DNA of 64,000 bases, taken from contig FIZJ01000006.1 of the NCBI GenBank assembly GCA_900019385.1, forward strand, positions 30,593-94,592, read 5' to 3'. Positions 37,914 through 47,986 of this stretch are shown here, piece after piece (within the stretch, counting starts at the first letter, position 1; each line of letters starts with the position of its first letter). The DNA comes from an uncultured Clostridia bacterium. Its GTDB lineage: Bacteria > Bacillota > Limnochordia > Darwinibacteriales > DTU012. The translations under genes and the position numbers were made by a program. Below the pieces are notes generated by a model that did no database searches, was not told the DNA's origin, and saw only the letters and a program-made list of their open reading frames with translations.

Positions 37914-39367
37914 CTGAAAATATTCACGGCTTCCCAACGGTACCGCAGCGCCTCCGCCACATGCCGAGGTTCGATCCTGGGCGCTCCGTCCAGTTCGGCA
38001 ATGGTTTTGGCGATCCTGATTGTCTTGTAGTAACCTCGGCCTGACAGTTTCAGGCTATGCAGGGCTTTTTCCAGCAAAGCCTGTACCTCAGGCGACAATC
38101 TGATTGCTTGTGTCTGCTCATCAGAGAGCAGCCCGTTGCGATGGCAATTTCGTGCAGGAACTGGAATTGACCCCTGTTGCAGCCGCAAATCCTCGGCGGT
38201 GACTGGCTCCAGGAATGTGAACAAGTCGATCCTGTCCAAAAGGGGGCCGAATAGTTTCTTCTGATACCGGCGAATCTCAAGCCAAGTGCAGCGGCATTGG
38301 CGGTTAGGGTCTCCGAGGTAACCACAGGGACAGGCGTTTGTCGTAGCGATCAGTAAGAACTTGGTCGGATAGGTGACCCTTTCATTGGCTCTAACTACCG
38401 TAATTTGCCTGTTCTCAAGCGGCTCCCGCAGCCCCTGCAAGACATCGTTGTCAAACTCCAAGAGCTCGTCCAGTATCAAAACGCCGTTGTTGGCGAGAGA
38501 CACTTCACCCGGTTTAATCGGGCTGCCCCCACCTAGCAACCCCGCTTTGGAGATGTTGTGGTGCGGCATGCGGACCGGCCGCGAGGTGATCAAGCCTGAC
38601 CGGGGAGGAAGCAGGCCGGCGCAGCTCAGCACTTTAGTAGTCTCTAGTGATTCCTGCCGGGACATGGGCGGCAGCAAAGCGTGAACGGACTGAGCCAGCA
38701 GTGTCTTGCCTGTCCCGGGCGGGCCAATCAGCAGGGCATGGTGATGGCCTGCTGCGGCAATGGTCAGCATACGTTTGGCAGTGATTTGGCCTTTGATGAG
38801 AGTGTTAAAACGGGGCGGCGCCGCTGTCGGTTCAAAATCTGGTTGCTTAAAAGGCAGAAAATTGGTATTATTAGATAAGACAGAGCAAGCTTGGCTCAAA
38901 TTCTGCACAGTATAGGCTTGTCCGGTTACCGCTGCTGCTTCAGGCCCGTTTTCAGCTGGCACTAGAAGTTTTTTGCCCTGCTGCTCCGCTAGTTCGGCTA
39001 TGCTGATCATTCCGGAGACACTCCTGAGTTCTCCATTCAATGAAAGTTCGCCAACGATGATATACCGCTGCAGCTGTTCCACAGGCATGCGGCCCATACC
39101 GGCTATGATGCCCAGCGCGATGGGGAGATCGTAAAGTGTGCCGTTTTTTCTGATGTTTGCCGGCGCAAGGTTTACGACAATCCTCTGCAGCGGATAGCTG
39201 AAACCGCTGTTTTTCAAAGCAGAACGGATCCTTTCCCTGCTTTCTTTCACAGCTTGGCCCGCCAATCCGACGATCTCAAACGCTGGCAGCCCCGGGCGGA
39301 TGTCGATTTCAACCTGGATAGCGACAGCTTCTATGCCGACAATGGCTGCGCTTGTTACTGCAATCAT
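37910..39367 (-). CDS. comM: YifB/ComM family Mg-chelatase-like AAA ATPase
   Basis: GIEAVAIQVEIDIRPGLPAFEIVGL, GPPGTGKTLLAQS, CPCGYLGD; ATG 39367 behind AGGAGG. Confidence 0.94.
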   Translation of the reverse strand: MIAVTSAAIVGIEAVAIQVEIDIRPGLPAFEIVGLAGQAVKESRERIRSALKNSGFSYPLQRIVVNLAPANIRKNGTLYDLPIALGIIAGMGRMPVEQLQRYIIVGELSLNGELRSVSGMISIAELAEQQGKKLLVPAENGPEAAAVTGQAYTVQNLSQACSVLSNNTNFLPFKQPDFEPTAAPPRFNTLIKGQITAKRMLTIAAAGHHHALLIGPPGTGKTLLAQSVHALLPPMSRQESLETTKVLSCAGLLPPRSGLITSRPVRMPHHNISKAGLLGGGSPIKPGEVSLANNGVLILDELLEFDNDVLQGLREPLENRQITVVRANERVTYPTKFLLIATTNACPCGYLGDPNRQCRCTWLEIRRYQKKLFGPLLDRIDLFTFLEPVTAEDLRLQQGSIPVPARNCHRNGLLSDEQTQAIRLSPEVQALLEKALHSLKLSGRGYYKTIRIAKTIAELDGAPRIEPRHVAEALRYRWEAVNIFS

Positions 39368-39492
39368 CTTCATGCCTCCTATTGTGCTGTTAAAATTATG
39401 AATTCTCCGAATGTGAGAAAATTCCTGCAGAATCATAGAAGTGCTGGGAAGATGGAATGCTAACACAAAGATGACACGGGAAGGAGTCCAGA

Positions 39493-39729
39493 ATGGATTT
39501 TGAGATTGGCAGCACACGGATTTTCCACTGCCCCGTTTGCGGTGTGGACACACCCCACACCATTCGTGCCCATAAGGACGTCAATTACGGAATCGTCTGC
39601 ACCAACTGCTCAAGCGGTGCGATCGTGCACGAGCTTGATCTGCGGATATATCAGCTGAAATGGGAAGAGGAACTGCGGGAAATACTGGACAATCTTGTAG
39701 AACAGTCATTCGGCAAGGACGATGATTGA
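39493..39729 (+). CDS. Small zinc-ribbon hypothetical protein
   Basis: FHCPVCGVDTPHTIRAHKDVNYGIVCTNCSS; AAGGAG RBS upstream. Confidence 0.7.
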   Translation: MDFEIGSTRIFHCPVCGVDTPHTIRAHKDVNYGIVCTNCSSGAIVHELDLRIYQLKWEEELREILDNLVEQSFGKDDD

Positions 39730-39756
39730 GCAAAGAGTTCGGGGGAGGAGATAGCC

Positions 39757-40812
39757 TTGCGGTGGAGTGAAAGAGACTATGTCATAGCCTTCAACATGCT
39801 TGATGGCGTAGGCCCAAAAAGGCTTTCGGCATTGGTTAAGTTCTTCGGCAGCCTCGAACAAGCCTGGCATGCCGATTGCCGCGATCTGATCCGAGTACCG
39901 GGCTTTGGAGAGGTGCTGGCGCGCCACATTGCGGACCAGCGGCGAGAGATCGACCCTAATGATGAAAAAGGGTGGGCAGCATCCCATGGGGCGAGAATAA
40001 TAACTCTCCTTGACAGTCAAGAGTACCCTCCATGCCTGAAACATTTGCCCAACCCTCCTCTTGCTCTCTACATCCGCGGACAGCTGCCGGATCGGCTGGG
40101 GATTGCCATCGTTGGTTCCCGGAAGGCTACTCAGACAGGAAAAAAACAAGCGTATAATTTCGCCTACAGGCTGGCTGACTGTGGTATTCCCATCATCAGT
40201 GGCCTGGCGGTAGGAATCGATACCCAAGCTCATTTGGGAGCACTTGCCGCCCAGGGATTCACCGCGGCGGTGATGGCCACTCCCATCAATGTCATTTATC
40301 CGGCGCACAACCGCAGGCTGGCACAAAGCATTGCCGATTCGGGCTGCATAGTTACTGAGTTTTCCAGCCGCACCGGTACCAAGCCGGGCAATTTCCCCCT
40401 GCGCAACCGTCTGATCGCCGCTTTCTCCCAAGCGATTCTAGTTGTAGAAGCAGGTCAAAAATCAGGGACCCTCTCCACAGTAGATGCCGGGTTGGATCTC
40501 GGGCGGGACATCTGGGCTGTCCCAGGCGATATCGGCCATCCTCTTAGAAAAGGCACCCATGCTTTGATCAAACAGGGCGCCGGGCTTGCGGACTCGCCCG
40601 ACGATTTGCTTGCCGCTTTCCCCCAAAACTCCATAAATTTGGAGGAAAACCTTGACCGTGATCATGAAATTGTGCTTAAATATTACCTGCAAGGGTACTC
40701 GCCGGACAAAATCGTTGCGTTGACAGGTATTCCGATTCACGAGGTGCAGAATGCTATCACAATGATCGAGCTTGACGGTTTGTCGAATTCAGGTAGAGAA
40801 CATAGATTATAG
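39757..40812 (+). CDS. dprA: DNA-processing protein DprA
   Basis: IVGSRKATQTGKKQA, ISGLAVGIDTQAHLGAL, SGTLSTVDAGLDLGRDIWAVPG. Confidence 0.95.
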   Translation: MRWSERDYVIAFNMLDGVGPKRLSALVKFFGSLEQAWHADCRDLIRVPGFGEVLARHIADQRREIDPNDEKGWAASHGARIITLLDSQEYPPCLKHLPNPPLALYIRGQLPDRLGIAIVGSRKATQTGKKQAYNFAYRLADCGIPIISGLAVGIDTQAHLGALAAQGFTAAVMATPINVIYPAHNRRLAQSIADSGCIVTEFSSRTGTKPGNFPLRNRLIAAFSQAILVVEAGQKSGTLSTVDAGLDLGRDIWAVPGDIGHPLRKGTHALIKQGAGLADSPDDLLAAFPQNSINLEENLDRDHEIVLKYYLQGYSPDKIVALTGIPIHEVQNAITMIELDGLSNSGREHRL

Positions 40813-40831
40813 ATTATTGCCTAAGGAATGT

Positions 40832-40860
40832 TTGCATTATCCTGCCAAAACCACTACAAT
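40832..40860 (+). promoter_or_regulatory. Sigma-A-like promoter for topA
   Basis: TTGCAT-17-TACAAT. Confidence 0.55.
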
Positions 40861-40910
40861 AAGAAAGAATGATCTATCCATGGGCAATGAGTCAAGTGGG
40901 AGGTGAAGAC

Positions 40911-42974
40911 GTGGCAACATCTCTAGTCATAGTTGAATCACCAGCCAAGGCAAGGACCATCAAGAAATTTTTAGGAAGCAGATACACTGTCAAAGCGACC
41001 ATGGGACATTTGAAAGATCTGCCCCGCAGTCAGTTCGGAGTAGATGTGGACAATGATTACCAGCCTAAATACATTACCATCCGAGGTAAAGGGAGCATTC
41101 TACAGGAGCTGAAAAAGGCGGCCAAGAAAAGCGACCGGGTCTTCCTGGCAACAGACCCGGATCGGGAAGGGGAAGCCATCGCCTGGCATGTGGCGCAGGA
41201 ACTGAATCTGGATGGTGAAAAATGCCGGATCGAGTTTAGAGAAATCACCAAGAACGCGGTGACCAACGCCATCAAAAATCCACGGTATATATCTGACAAT
41301 TTGGTGGCGGCACAGCAGGGACGGCGGATCTTGGACCGGATCGTCGGCTACAAACTTTCGCCGCTTCTGTGGGCTAAAGTCAGGAAGGGTCTAAGTGCAG
41401 GACGGGTACAATCAGTCGCCGTCCGCTTGATCTGTGATCGGGAAGCTGAAATTGAAAACTTTGTGCCGGAGGAATACTGGTCGGTGGTGGGGATACTGGA
41501 GAACGCTGCCGGCAGCCAGTTTGAGGCGAGACTGATCCAGCGCCGCAATGAAAAAATCGAGCTCAAAAACGAAGCAGAAGCCGTGCAGGTAAGGGACGAG
41601 ATCCAGGGTTTGCCCTGGATTGTATCGTCAGTCACCCGCAAAGACCGAAAGCGTCATCCAGCGCCACCTTTCACTACAAGCACACTGCAGCAGGAGGCTG
41701 CCCGCAAGCTCAATTTCGCTCCCGCGAAAACGATGAGCATCGCTCAGCAGCTGTATGAGGGGCTCGATCTGGGGGAAGAGGGCAGTGTCGGTTTGATCAC
41801 CTACATGCGCACGGACGCTGTCAGAGTGGCCGAGGAAGCTGTGCAAGAAGTGAGGCAGCTTATCGAGCATTCGTTCGGGAAACCTTTCGTGCCTCCCAAA
41901 CCCAACTATTACAAGTCAAAGTCCCAAGCTCAGGATGCTCATGAAGCGATCAGGCCCACAGACGTGTGGAGGACGCCCGACAATGTCAAAGCATATCTCA
42001 GTCGGGATCAGCTCCGTTTGTACCGCTTGATTTGGGAACGTTTCGTCGCGAGCCAAATGGAATCGGCGGTCATCGACAGTGTCTCGGTGGATATCGCTGT
42101 GGGCGGTTATACCTTTAGAGCTACAGGTTCTTCTATCAAATTCCCCGGATTCATAAAAATCTATGTGGAGGCCAGCGATGAGCAGGAAGAACAATCGGCA
42201 ATGCTTCCTGAGTTGACTGTGAATGAGACGCTTGGATGTAAGGAACTGCAGCTGAATCAGCATTTCACCCAACCGCCGCCCCGGTACACCGAGGCAATGC
42301 TGGTCAAAGCCTTGGAGGAAAAGGGTATCGGCCGGCCGAGTACATTCGCCCCAACTATCGACACAATCCTGAAACGTGGATATGTCGTACTGCGGGATAA
42401 ACGGTTCGTGCCGACCGAATTGGGCAGAATCGTTGTGGACATTCTCAAAGAGAATTTCACCGAACTGATCGACGTTGATTTCACTGCTTCGATGGAGCAA
42501 AAACTAGATGAGATCGAAGCTGGACGGGCAAAATGGATTGACGTTATCGACGAATTCTATAATGAGTTTGCACAGCTTGTGGATCGAGCCAGTCACGAGT
42601 TGGAGAAGGTGGAACTGCAGGAGGAAGTCTCCGACGAGCAATGTGACAAATGCGGCGCATACATGGTTGTCAAGCATGGTAGATTCGGCCGTTTCCTGGC
42701 TTGTCCCAACTATCCAGAGTGCAAGAACACAAAACCACTGCTGAAAAAGATCGGTGTGCCTTGCTCTTTCTGCGAAGACGGTGAAATTGTGGAGCGCAGA
42801 ACTAAAAAGGGCAGGTTGTTTTATGGATGCTCAAACTATCCGGCATGCGAGTTTACCAGTTGGTACAAACCTGTCAAGGAAAAATGTCCGCACTGCGGGT
42901 CCAATCTGGTGATGAAGGCTCGCCAGTCCAAGCCGGTATGCGGCAACAAGGAGTGTCCGGGGAAAAATCGGTAA
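40911..42974 (+). CDS. topA: DNA topoisomerase I
   Basis: LVIVESPAKARTIKKFLG, TDPDREGEAIAWH, LITYMRTDAVRV, C-terminal zinc fingers. Confidence 0.97.
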   Translation: MATSLVIVESPAKARTIKKFLGSRYTVKATMGHLKDLPRSQFGVDVDNDYQPKYITIRGKGSILQELKKAAKKSDRVFLATDPDREGEAIAWHVAQELNLDGEKCRIEFREITKNAVTNAIKNPRYISDNLVAAQQGRRILDRIVGYKLSPLLWAKVRKGLSAGRVQSVAVRLICDREAEIENFVPEEYWSVVGILENAAGSQFEARLIQRRNEKIELKNEAEAVQVRDEIQGLPWIVSSVTRKDRKRHPAPPFTTSTLQQEAARKLNFAPAKTMSIAQQLYEGLDLGEEGSVGLITYMRTDAVRVAEEAVQEVRQLIEHSFGKPFVPPKPNYYKSKSQAQDAHEAIRPTDVWRTPDNVKAYLSRDQLRLYRLIWERFVASQMESAVIDSVSVDIAVGGYTFRATGSSIKFPGFIKIYVEASDEQEEQSAMLPELTVNETLGCKELQLNQHFTQPPPRYTEAMLVKALEEKGIGRPSTFAPTIDTILKRGYVVLRDKRFVPTELGRIVVDILKENFTELIDVDFTASMEQKLDEIEAGRAKWIDVIDEFYNEFAQLVDRASHELEKVELQEEVSDEQCDKCGAYMVVKHGRFGRFLACPNYPECKNTKPLLKKIGVPCSFCEDGEIVERRTKKGRLFYGCSNYPACEFTSWYKPVKEKCPHCGSNLVMKARQSKPVCGNKECPGKNR

Positions 42975-43013
42975 ACAACTGGCCATGCCAAAACCGAAGG
43001 TGTGAAGTCCAGC

Positions 43014-43898
43014 ATGGAAAAACTCGTGGATCGTTACCTTCAGTATCTCCGCGTTCAGCGAAACTTGTCAGAGAATACACTCAAGGCGTATCAGCGGGAT
43101 CTGGCTGCCTTTTCAGACTTTGTACGCCAGTACTGGGAAAGGCAGCTGACGGAAGTTGACCGCCACCTAATCCGCGATTATTTGGCAGTGCTGCACAGAA
43201 AAGGATGTAAAGCTGCCAGTATTGCACAGAATTTAGCGGCACTGCGCAGTTTCTACGGTTATTTAAAAAGATTCGGCCATATCGAGACGGATCCCACCCA
43301 AGCGGTGCGCATCCCCAAGCAGGGCAAGCACTTGCCGCAAATCCTGTCCGTGGATGAGGCCGATCTGCTCCTGTCCAGCATTGACACATCAACGCACTTA
43401 GGCATGAGGGACCGGGCGATATTTGAACTGCTGTATGCCACAGGAATCCGCCTCAGTGAACTGGTTGGCCTGGACGTGGACGGAGTCGACTTGGATATGG
43501 GGTTCGTTCGTGTTTATGGCAAAGGGCGCAAAGAACGCATTGTTCCTATTGGCGAGTATGCCGCGGACGCTCTGCGAATCTATCTTGCCCAAGCCAGGCC
43601 AAGACTCTGTAAACCCGATGAAACTGCCTTGTTTGTCAATCACCGGGGCGAACGTCTGAGCCAGAGAGGTGTCCAATACCTGCTTGACAAACGCATACAA
43701 CAGTGTGCGATTGCCAAACAGGTTTCGCCTCACAGCCTACGGCACAGCTTTGCTACGCACCTGCTTGATGCGGGAGCCGATTTGCGGGTGGTGCAGGAGT
43801 TGTTAGGCCACGTCAACTTGTCTACCACTCAAATCTATACAAGAATCAGCCAAAGCAAACTGAAATCGGTGTACAACCGGGCTCATCCCCGGGCGTGA
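43014..43898 (+). CDS. xerC: Tyrosine recombinase XerC/CodV
   Basis: [37 protein letters not shown]; precedes hslV. Confidence 0.93.
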   Translation: MEKLVDRYLQYLRVQRNLSENTLKAYQRDLAAFSDFVRQYWERQLTEVDRHLIRDYLAVLHRKGCKAASIAQNLAALRSFYGYLKRFGHIETDPTQAVRIPKQGKHLPQILSVDEADLLLSSIDTSTHLGMRDRAIFELLYATGIRLSELVGLDVDGVDLDMGFVRVYGKGRKERIVPIGEYAADALRIYLAQARPRLCKPDETALFVNHRGERLSQRGVQYLLDKRIQQCAIAKQVSPHSLRHSFATHLLDAGADLRVVQELLGHVNLSTTQIYTRISQSKLKSVYNRAHPRA

Positions 43899-43923
43899 TC
43901 AAGCGCAGCAAAGGAGGGGAAAC

Positions 43924-44499
43924 ATGGGTCAGTTCAGAGGGACAACGATTATAGCCGTGCGCCGAGATGGCCAGATTGCCATGGCCGGTGACGGTCAGGT
44001 CACATTCGGAGAAAACACGATAATTAAACATGGGGCCAGGAAAATCCGAAAACTGTACAACAACTCTGTCCTGGTCGGTTTCGCCGGAGCCGCCGGCGAC
44101 GCTTTTGCTTTGTTCGAACGATTTGAAGGTAAACTGGAAGAATTCCACGGCCATTTGGATAGAGCCGCGGTAGAGTTGGTCAAAGAGTGGCGCACCGATA
44201 GGGCCATCCGCAATCTTGACGCTTTGATCATTGCTGCGGATGCTGAGAAAATGCTGCTGATTTCCGGCTCGGGAGATGTGATTGAGCCGGACGACGATGT
44301 GATTGCTATCGGCTCCGGGGGGCCTTACGCCTTGGCTGCCGCCAAGGCGCTGATCAACCATTCCAATATGTCAGCGGGAGAAATCGCCCGGCAGGCGTTG
44401 GAAGTTGCTGCCAGCATCTGTGTTTACACAAATAATCAGATCTATGTTGTGGAGCTGACAAAAACAAAGGAGGCATCCGGCAGTGGAGTTGACTCCTAA
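43924..44499 (+). CDS. hslV: ATP-dependent protease subunit HslV/ClpQ
   Basis: [39 protein letters not shown]. Confidence 0.96.
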   Translation: MGQFRGTTIIAVRRDGQIAMAGDGQVTFGENTIIKHGARKIRKLYNNSVLVGFAGAAGDAFALFERFEGKLEEFHGHLDRAAVELVKEWRTDRAIRNLDALIIAADAEKMLLISGSGDVIEPDDDVIAIGSGGPYALAAAKALINHSNMSAGEIARQALEVAASICVYTNNQIYVVELTKTKEASGSGVDS

Positions 44500-45877
44500 A
44501 GAAATTGTGGAGCATCTCGACAAATACATAGTAGGGCAGGAAGAAGCCAAACGGGCAGTGGCTGTGGCACTGCGCAACCGCTACCGCCGGAGCCTGCTTC
44601 CCGAGGAACTGCGGGATGAAATCATGCCGAAAAATATTTTGATGATCGGTCCTACCGGCGTCGGCAAAACAGAGATAGCAAGACGTTTGGCCAAATTGGC
44701 CAACGCTCCGTTCATCAAAGTGGAGGCCACCAAGTTTACCGAGGTAGGCTATGTAGGCCGAGATGTGGAGTCGATCATCAGGGATTTGGTGGAATCGGCA
44801 ATCCGGATGGTGAAGGCTGAGAAGTTCAAGGAAGTTGAGGACCGGGCAAGGACAGCCGCCCAGGAAAGAATCCTCAACATCTTGGTGCCCATGCCTGGAA
44901 GTGAAAAACGAGCCAACCCATTTGGATTGATGTTTGGCATGGGCCAGCGCCAGTATTCCACTCCAGAACCCGAGACAAGCGATGAAAAAGCGCAGGAAAT
45001 CAGAGAAGAGCGGCATCGTTACCGCCGGCTTCTAGAACTTGGAGAATTGGACAATACTATGATTGAAATTGAGGTGGAAGACCAAAGCAATCAATTCTAT
45101 GAGGTTTTCTCCAGTATGGGCATGGAAGATCTCAGTGTCAATATCCAGGATGCTCTCGGAGGTATTCTGCCTCGACGTAAGCGTAAACGCAGGACAACCG
45201 TCAGGGAAGCCCTGAAAATCCTCACGCAAGAGGAAGCGGACAAGCTGATTGACATGGATGCGATCGCAGCCGAAGCCGTCAACCGCTGCGAACAGACAGG
45301 GATTGTTTTCATCGACGAAATCGACAAAATTGCGGGCAAATCAAACCAAACCGGTCCGGATGTTTCCAGGGAGGGGGTGCAGCGCGACATCCTGCCGATT
45401 GTTGAAGGTGGAACAGTGATGACCAAATACGGCCCGGTAAAAACCGACCATATCCTTTTTATTGCCGCGGGAGCGTTTCATATTGCCAAACCGTCGGACT
45501 TGATACCGGAACTGCAGGGGCGGTTTCCAATCCGAGTTGAATTGTCAAGCTTGAAGCGGGATGACTTAAGACGCATCCTGACTGAACCGATGAATGCATT
45601 AATCAAGCAGTATTCCGCATTACTAAAAACCGAGAATGTGAAACTGGAGTTCACCTCCGACGGTATTGACGCCATAGCCCAATTCGCGGAAGAAGTGAAT
45701 CAGAACACAGAAGACATAGGTGCCCGCAGATTGCATACGATCATGGAACGCTTGCTTGAGCGCTTGATGTTTGAAACTGATCAAGCCTCGCAAAAGGTAG
45801 TGATTGATCGAGCATATGTGCAGAGAGAACTTGGCCCGATCGTGGCCGACAGAGACTTAAGCAGGTACATTCTGTAG
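44483..45877 (+). CDS. hslU: HslU/ClpY ATPase subunit
   Basis: [49 protein letters not shown]. Confidence 0.97.
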   Translation: MELTPKEIVEHLDKYIVGQEEAKRAVAVALRNRYRRSLLPEELRDEIMPKNILMIGPTGVGKTEIARRLAKLANAPFIKVEATKFTEVGYVGRDVESIIRDLVESAIRMVKAEKFKEVEDRARTAAQERILNILVPMPGSEKRANPFGLMFGMGQRQYSTPEPETSDEKAQEIREERHRYRRLLELGELDNTMIEIEVEDQSNQFYEVFSSMGMEDLSVNIQDALGGILPRRKRKRRTTVREALKILTQEEADKLIDMDAIAAEAVNRCEQTGIVFIDEIDKIAGKSNQTGPDVSREGVQRDILPIVEGGTVMTKYGPVKTDHILFIAAGAFHIAKPSDLIPELQGRFPIRVELSSLKRDDLRRILTEPMNALIKQYSALLKTENVKLEFTSDGIDAIAQFAEEVNQNTEDIGARRLHTIMERLLERLMFETDQASQKVVIDRAYVQRELGPIVADRDLSRYIL

Positions 45878-45912
45878 AACAACATGAATCTGAGATTGGA
45901 GGTTATTTGCAG

Positions 45913-46695
45913 ATGAGCGATTTATTGGAGAAAACGAGAAAGATCAGCAAGTCGATTCAGCATTCGGCAGGTTACGAGGTAGACCTGAATCAAATATCCG
46001 AAGTGCTTTCTGATGTCATAGGCGCCAGTGTCTATATCTTCAGCCGGAGAGGCAAGCTTTTGGGATCAGCGGTCTATGAGCCATTCGGAACGAGTGTCAT
46101 GGAAGATGAGGTGCTGGCTGCCGGAGCGCTGGCATCCGATTTTAACCAAGAACTGTTGAAAATAGACATGACAAGCGCCAATCAAAAAGGGCAGGGCCAG
46201 GTAGTTTACAATCCTGATGTCTCCAGCCCCTTTGCCGACAAAACCATCACCATCGTCCCTCTTGCCGGAGGCGGTGAACGGCTGGGGACATTGGTTTTAG
46301 CCAAAGTGGACAGCGAGTTCACCGATGATGACCTGATTCTAGCTGAATACGGCGCGACGGTTACCGCGATGGAAATCGTAAGAGCCAGATCCGATCAAAT
46401 TGAGGACGAAGTTCGAAAAAAGGCGGCCTGCCAAATTGCCATCGGCACACTTTCTTTCTCGGAACAGGAGGCGGTGGAACACATTTTCGACGAATTGGAC
46501 GGTGAAGAAGGCCTCCTGGTCGCCAGTAAAATCGCGGACAACGTGGGGATCACCCGCTCTGTGATTGTCAATGCCTTGCGTAAGCTGGAAAGCGCTGGAG
46601 TGATCGAATCACGCTCTTTGGGAATGAAAGGCACATACATCCGTGTCCTTAACGAGTATTTCCTGGATGAGTTGTCAAAACACCGTACACGGTAA
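45913..46695 (+). CDS. codY: GTP-sensing transcriptional repressor CodY
   Basis: GAF-like N-domain; winged HTH ASKIADNVGITRSVIVNALRKLESAGVIESRSLGMKGTYIRVLN. Confidence 0.95.
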   Translation: MSDLLEKTRKISKSIQHSAGYEVDLNQISEVLSDVIGASVYIFSRRGKLLGSAVYEPFGTSVMEDEVLAAGALASDFNQELLKIDMTSANQKGQGQVVYNPDVSSPFADKTITIVPLAGGGERLGTLVLAKVDSEFTDDDLILAEYGATVTAMEIVRARSDQIEDEVRKKAACQIAIGTLSFSEQEAVEHIFDELDGEEGLLVASKIADNVGITRSVIVNALRKLESAGVIESRSLGMKGTYIRVLNEYFLDELSKHRTR

Positions 46696-46720
46696 AGGTT
46701 TTCGGTATGCGGTTTGATCA

Positions 46721-46752
46721 GAGCAGTTCTATTTGGAGCTGCTCTTTTTTTA
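46721..46752 (+). terminator. Intrinsic terminator between codY and flgB
   Basis: GAGCAGTTC...GGAGCTGCTC followed by TTTTTTT. Confidence 0.75.
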
Positions 46753-46847
46753 GTCTGTAATAATAATTGTTCGTGTTTTAAAGGATTCTTAATCGAAACT
46801 GTAGAATTTTATGCCATAAATATCCATTTAGTCGGAGGATGAAGGTT

Positions 46848-47228
46848 ATGTTCAGATTGGTCGATTTGGTCACCCAAGGTTTGGATGCTGCAAGTTTGCG
46901 CCACAAGATCCTGAGCAACAATCTTGCCAATGTCAACACACCTGGATTTCGCCGCAGCGATGTGGATTTTTCCGATCTCTTCGAACAATCCGCCTCCATG
47001 CCCATTCGGACCACCCATCCTCAGCATGTCGCCAGCAGCCGCAGGCAAGGTTCTGGAATCCGCATTGTGCAGGACAAGGCTACTTCAATCAGGAATGACG
47101 GCAACAATGTTGACGCCGATCGGGAAATGATCCTGCTGCTGGAGAACCAATTGCATTATCAGGCTATGGCTGATGTGATAACCAGAAACCTGGGAGTTTT
47201 AAGGCTTGTAATTGGAGAAGGGAGATGA
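46848..47228 (+). CDS. flgB: Flagellar basal-body rod protein FlgB
   Basis: ASLRHKILSNNLANVNTPGFRRSDVDF. Confidence 0.95.
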   Translation: MFRLVDLVTQGLDAASLRHKILSNNLANVNTPGFRRSDVDFSDLFEQSASMPIRTTHPQHVASSRRQGSGIRIVQDKATSIRNDGNNVDADREMILLLENQLHYQAMADVITRNLGVLRLVIGEGR

Positions 47229-47653
47229 CAATTGTGGGTCTGTTAGATTCGTTAAGGATCAGCGGCTCCGGCTTGACCGCCGAACGGGTGCGTATGGACA
47301 CTATTGCGAACAATCTGGCAAACGCCAACACCACTAGGACCGAGCAGGGAGGGCCGTACCGCAGGCAAATGGTGCTTTTCTCCGCAGTGGAGTCCGATCG
47401 CCGGCAGAAATTCAGAGTCGGCGGCGGAGTCCGGGTTTTAGGGATTGTGGAGGATCCCACCGCGCCAAGGCTGGTGTACGATCCGCAGCATCCAGATGCC
47501 GACAGTGAAGGATATGTCCAGATGCCCAATGTCAATGTCATCACCGAAATGGTTGATCTGATCAGTGCCACGAGGGCTTACGAAGCCAATATCACTGCCA
47601 TCAACGCCGCAAAAGCGATGGCCATGAAAGCTCTGGATATAGGGCGAGGGTAG
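47225..47653 (+). CDS. flgC: Flagellar basal-body rod protein FlgC
   Basis: RVRMDTIANNLANANTTRTEQGGPYRRQ, C-terminal rod motif. Confidence 0.95.
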   Translation: MTIVGLLDSLRISGSGLTAERVRMDTIANNLANANTTRTEQGGPYRRQMVLFSAVESDRRQKFRVGGGVRVLGIVEDPTAPRLVYDPQHPDADSEGYVQMPNVNVITEMVDLISATRAYEANITAINAAKAMAMKALDIGRG

Positions 47654-47665
47654 GAGGGGTGAACG

Positions 47666-47950
47666 GTGAGAATTGAAAGCGAGATAAGCCGTATCAGTCT
47701 GATGACCAGGCAGACAGCTCGTCAAGTAGAAGAGCCTGGTTTTGGAGAGCTTGTCAAATCGGCTCTGTCCACGGTTAACAGTCAGCTGAGCAAGGCTGAA
47801 CAGGCCGGCCTCCTTTTGGCAAAGGGAGAAATTGACGTTCACAATGCCGTAATCATGGCAGAAAAGGCAAATCTGGCTCTGCAGCTTACAATTGCGATCA
47901 GGAACAAAATTATTGAGGCCTATCAGGAAATCATGCGGATGCAAGTATGA
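47666..47950 (+). CDS. fliE: Flagellar hook-basal body complex protein FliE
   Basis: Short helical protein; ...NLALQLTIAIRNKIIEAYQEIMRMQV. Confidence 0.92.
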   Translation: MRIESEISRISLMTRQTARQVEEPGFGELVKSALSTVNSQLSKAEQAGLLLAKGEIDVHNAVIMAEKANLALQLTIAIRNKIIEAYQEIMRMQV

Positions 47951-47986
47951 TAAAGCCTAAAGACAATTGAGCTTAAGGGGAGCACC

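Noticed and set aside
43014-43898. Tyrosine recombinase as sign of a mobile element
   Set aside because: topA-xerC(codV)-hslV-hslU-codY is a standard Firmicutes chromosomal order; no att sites or cargo seen.
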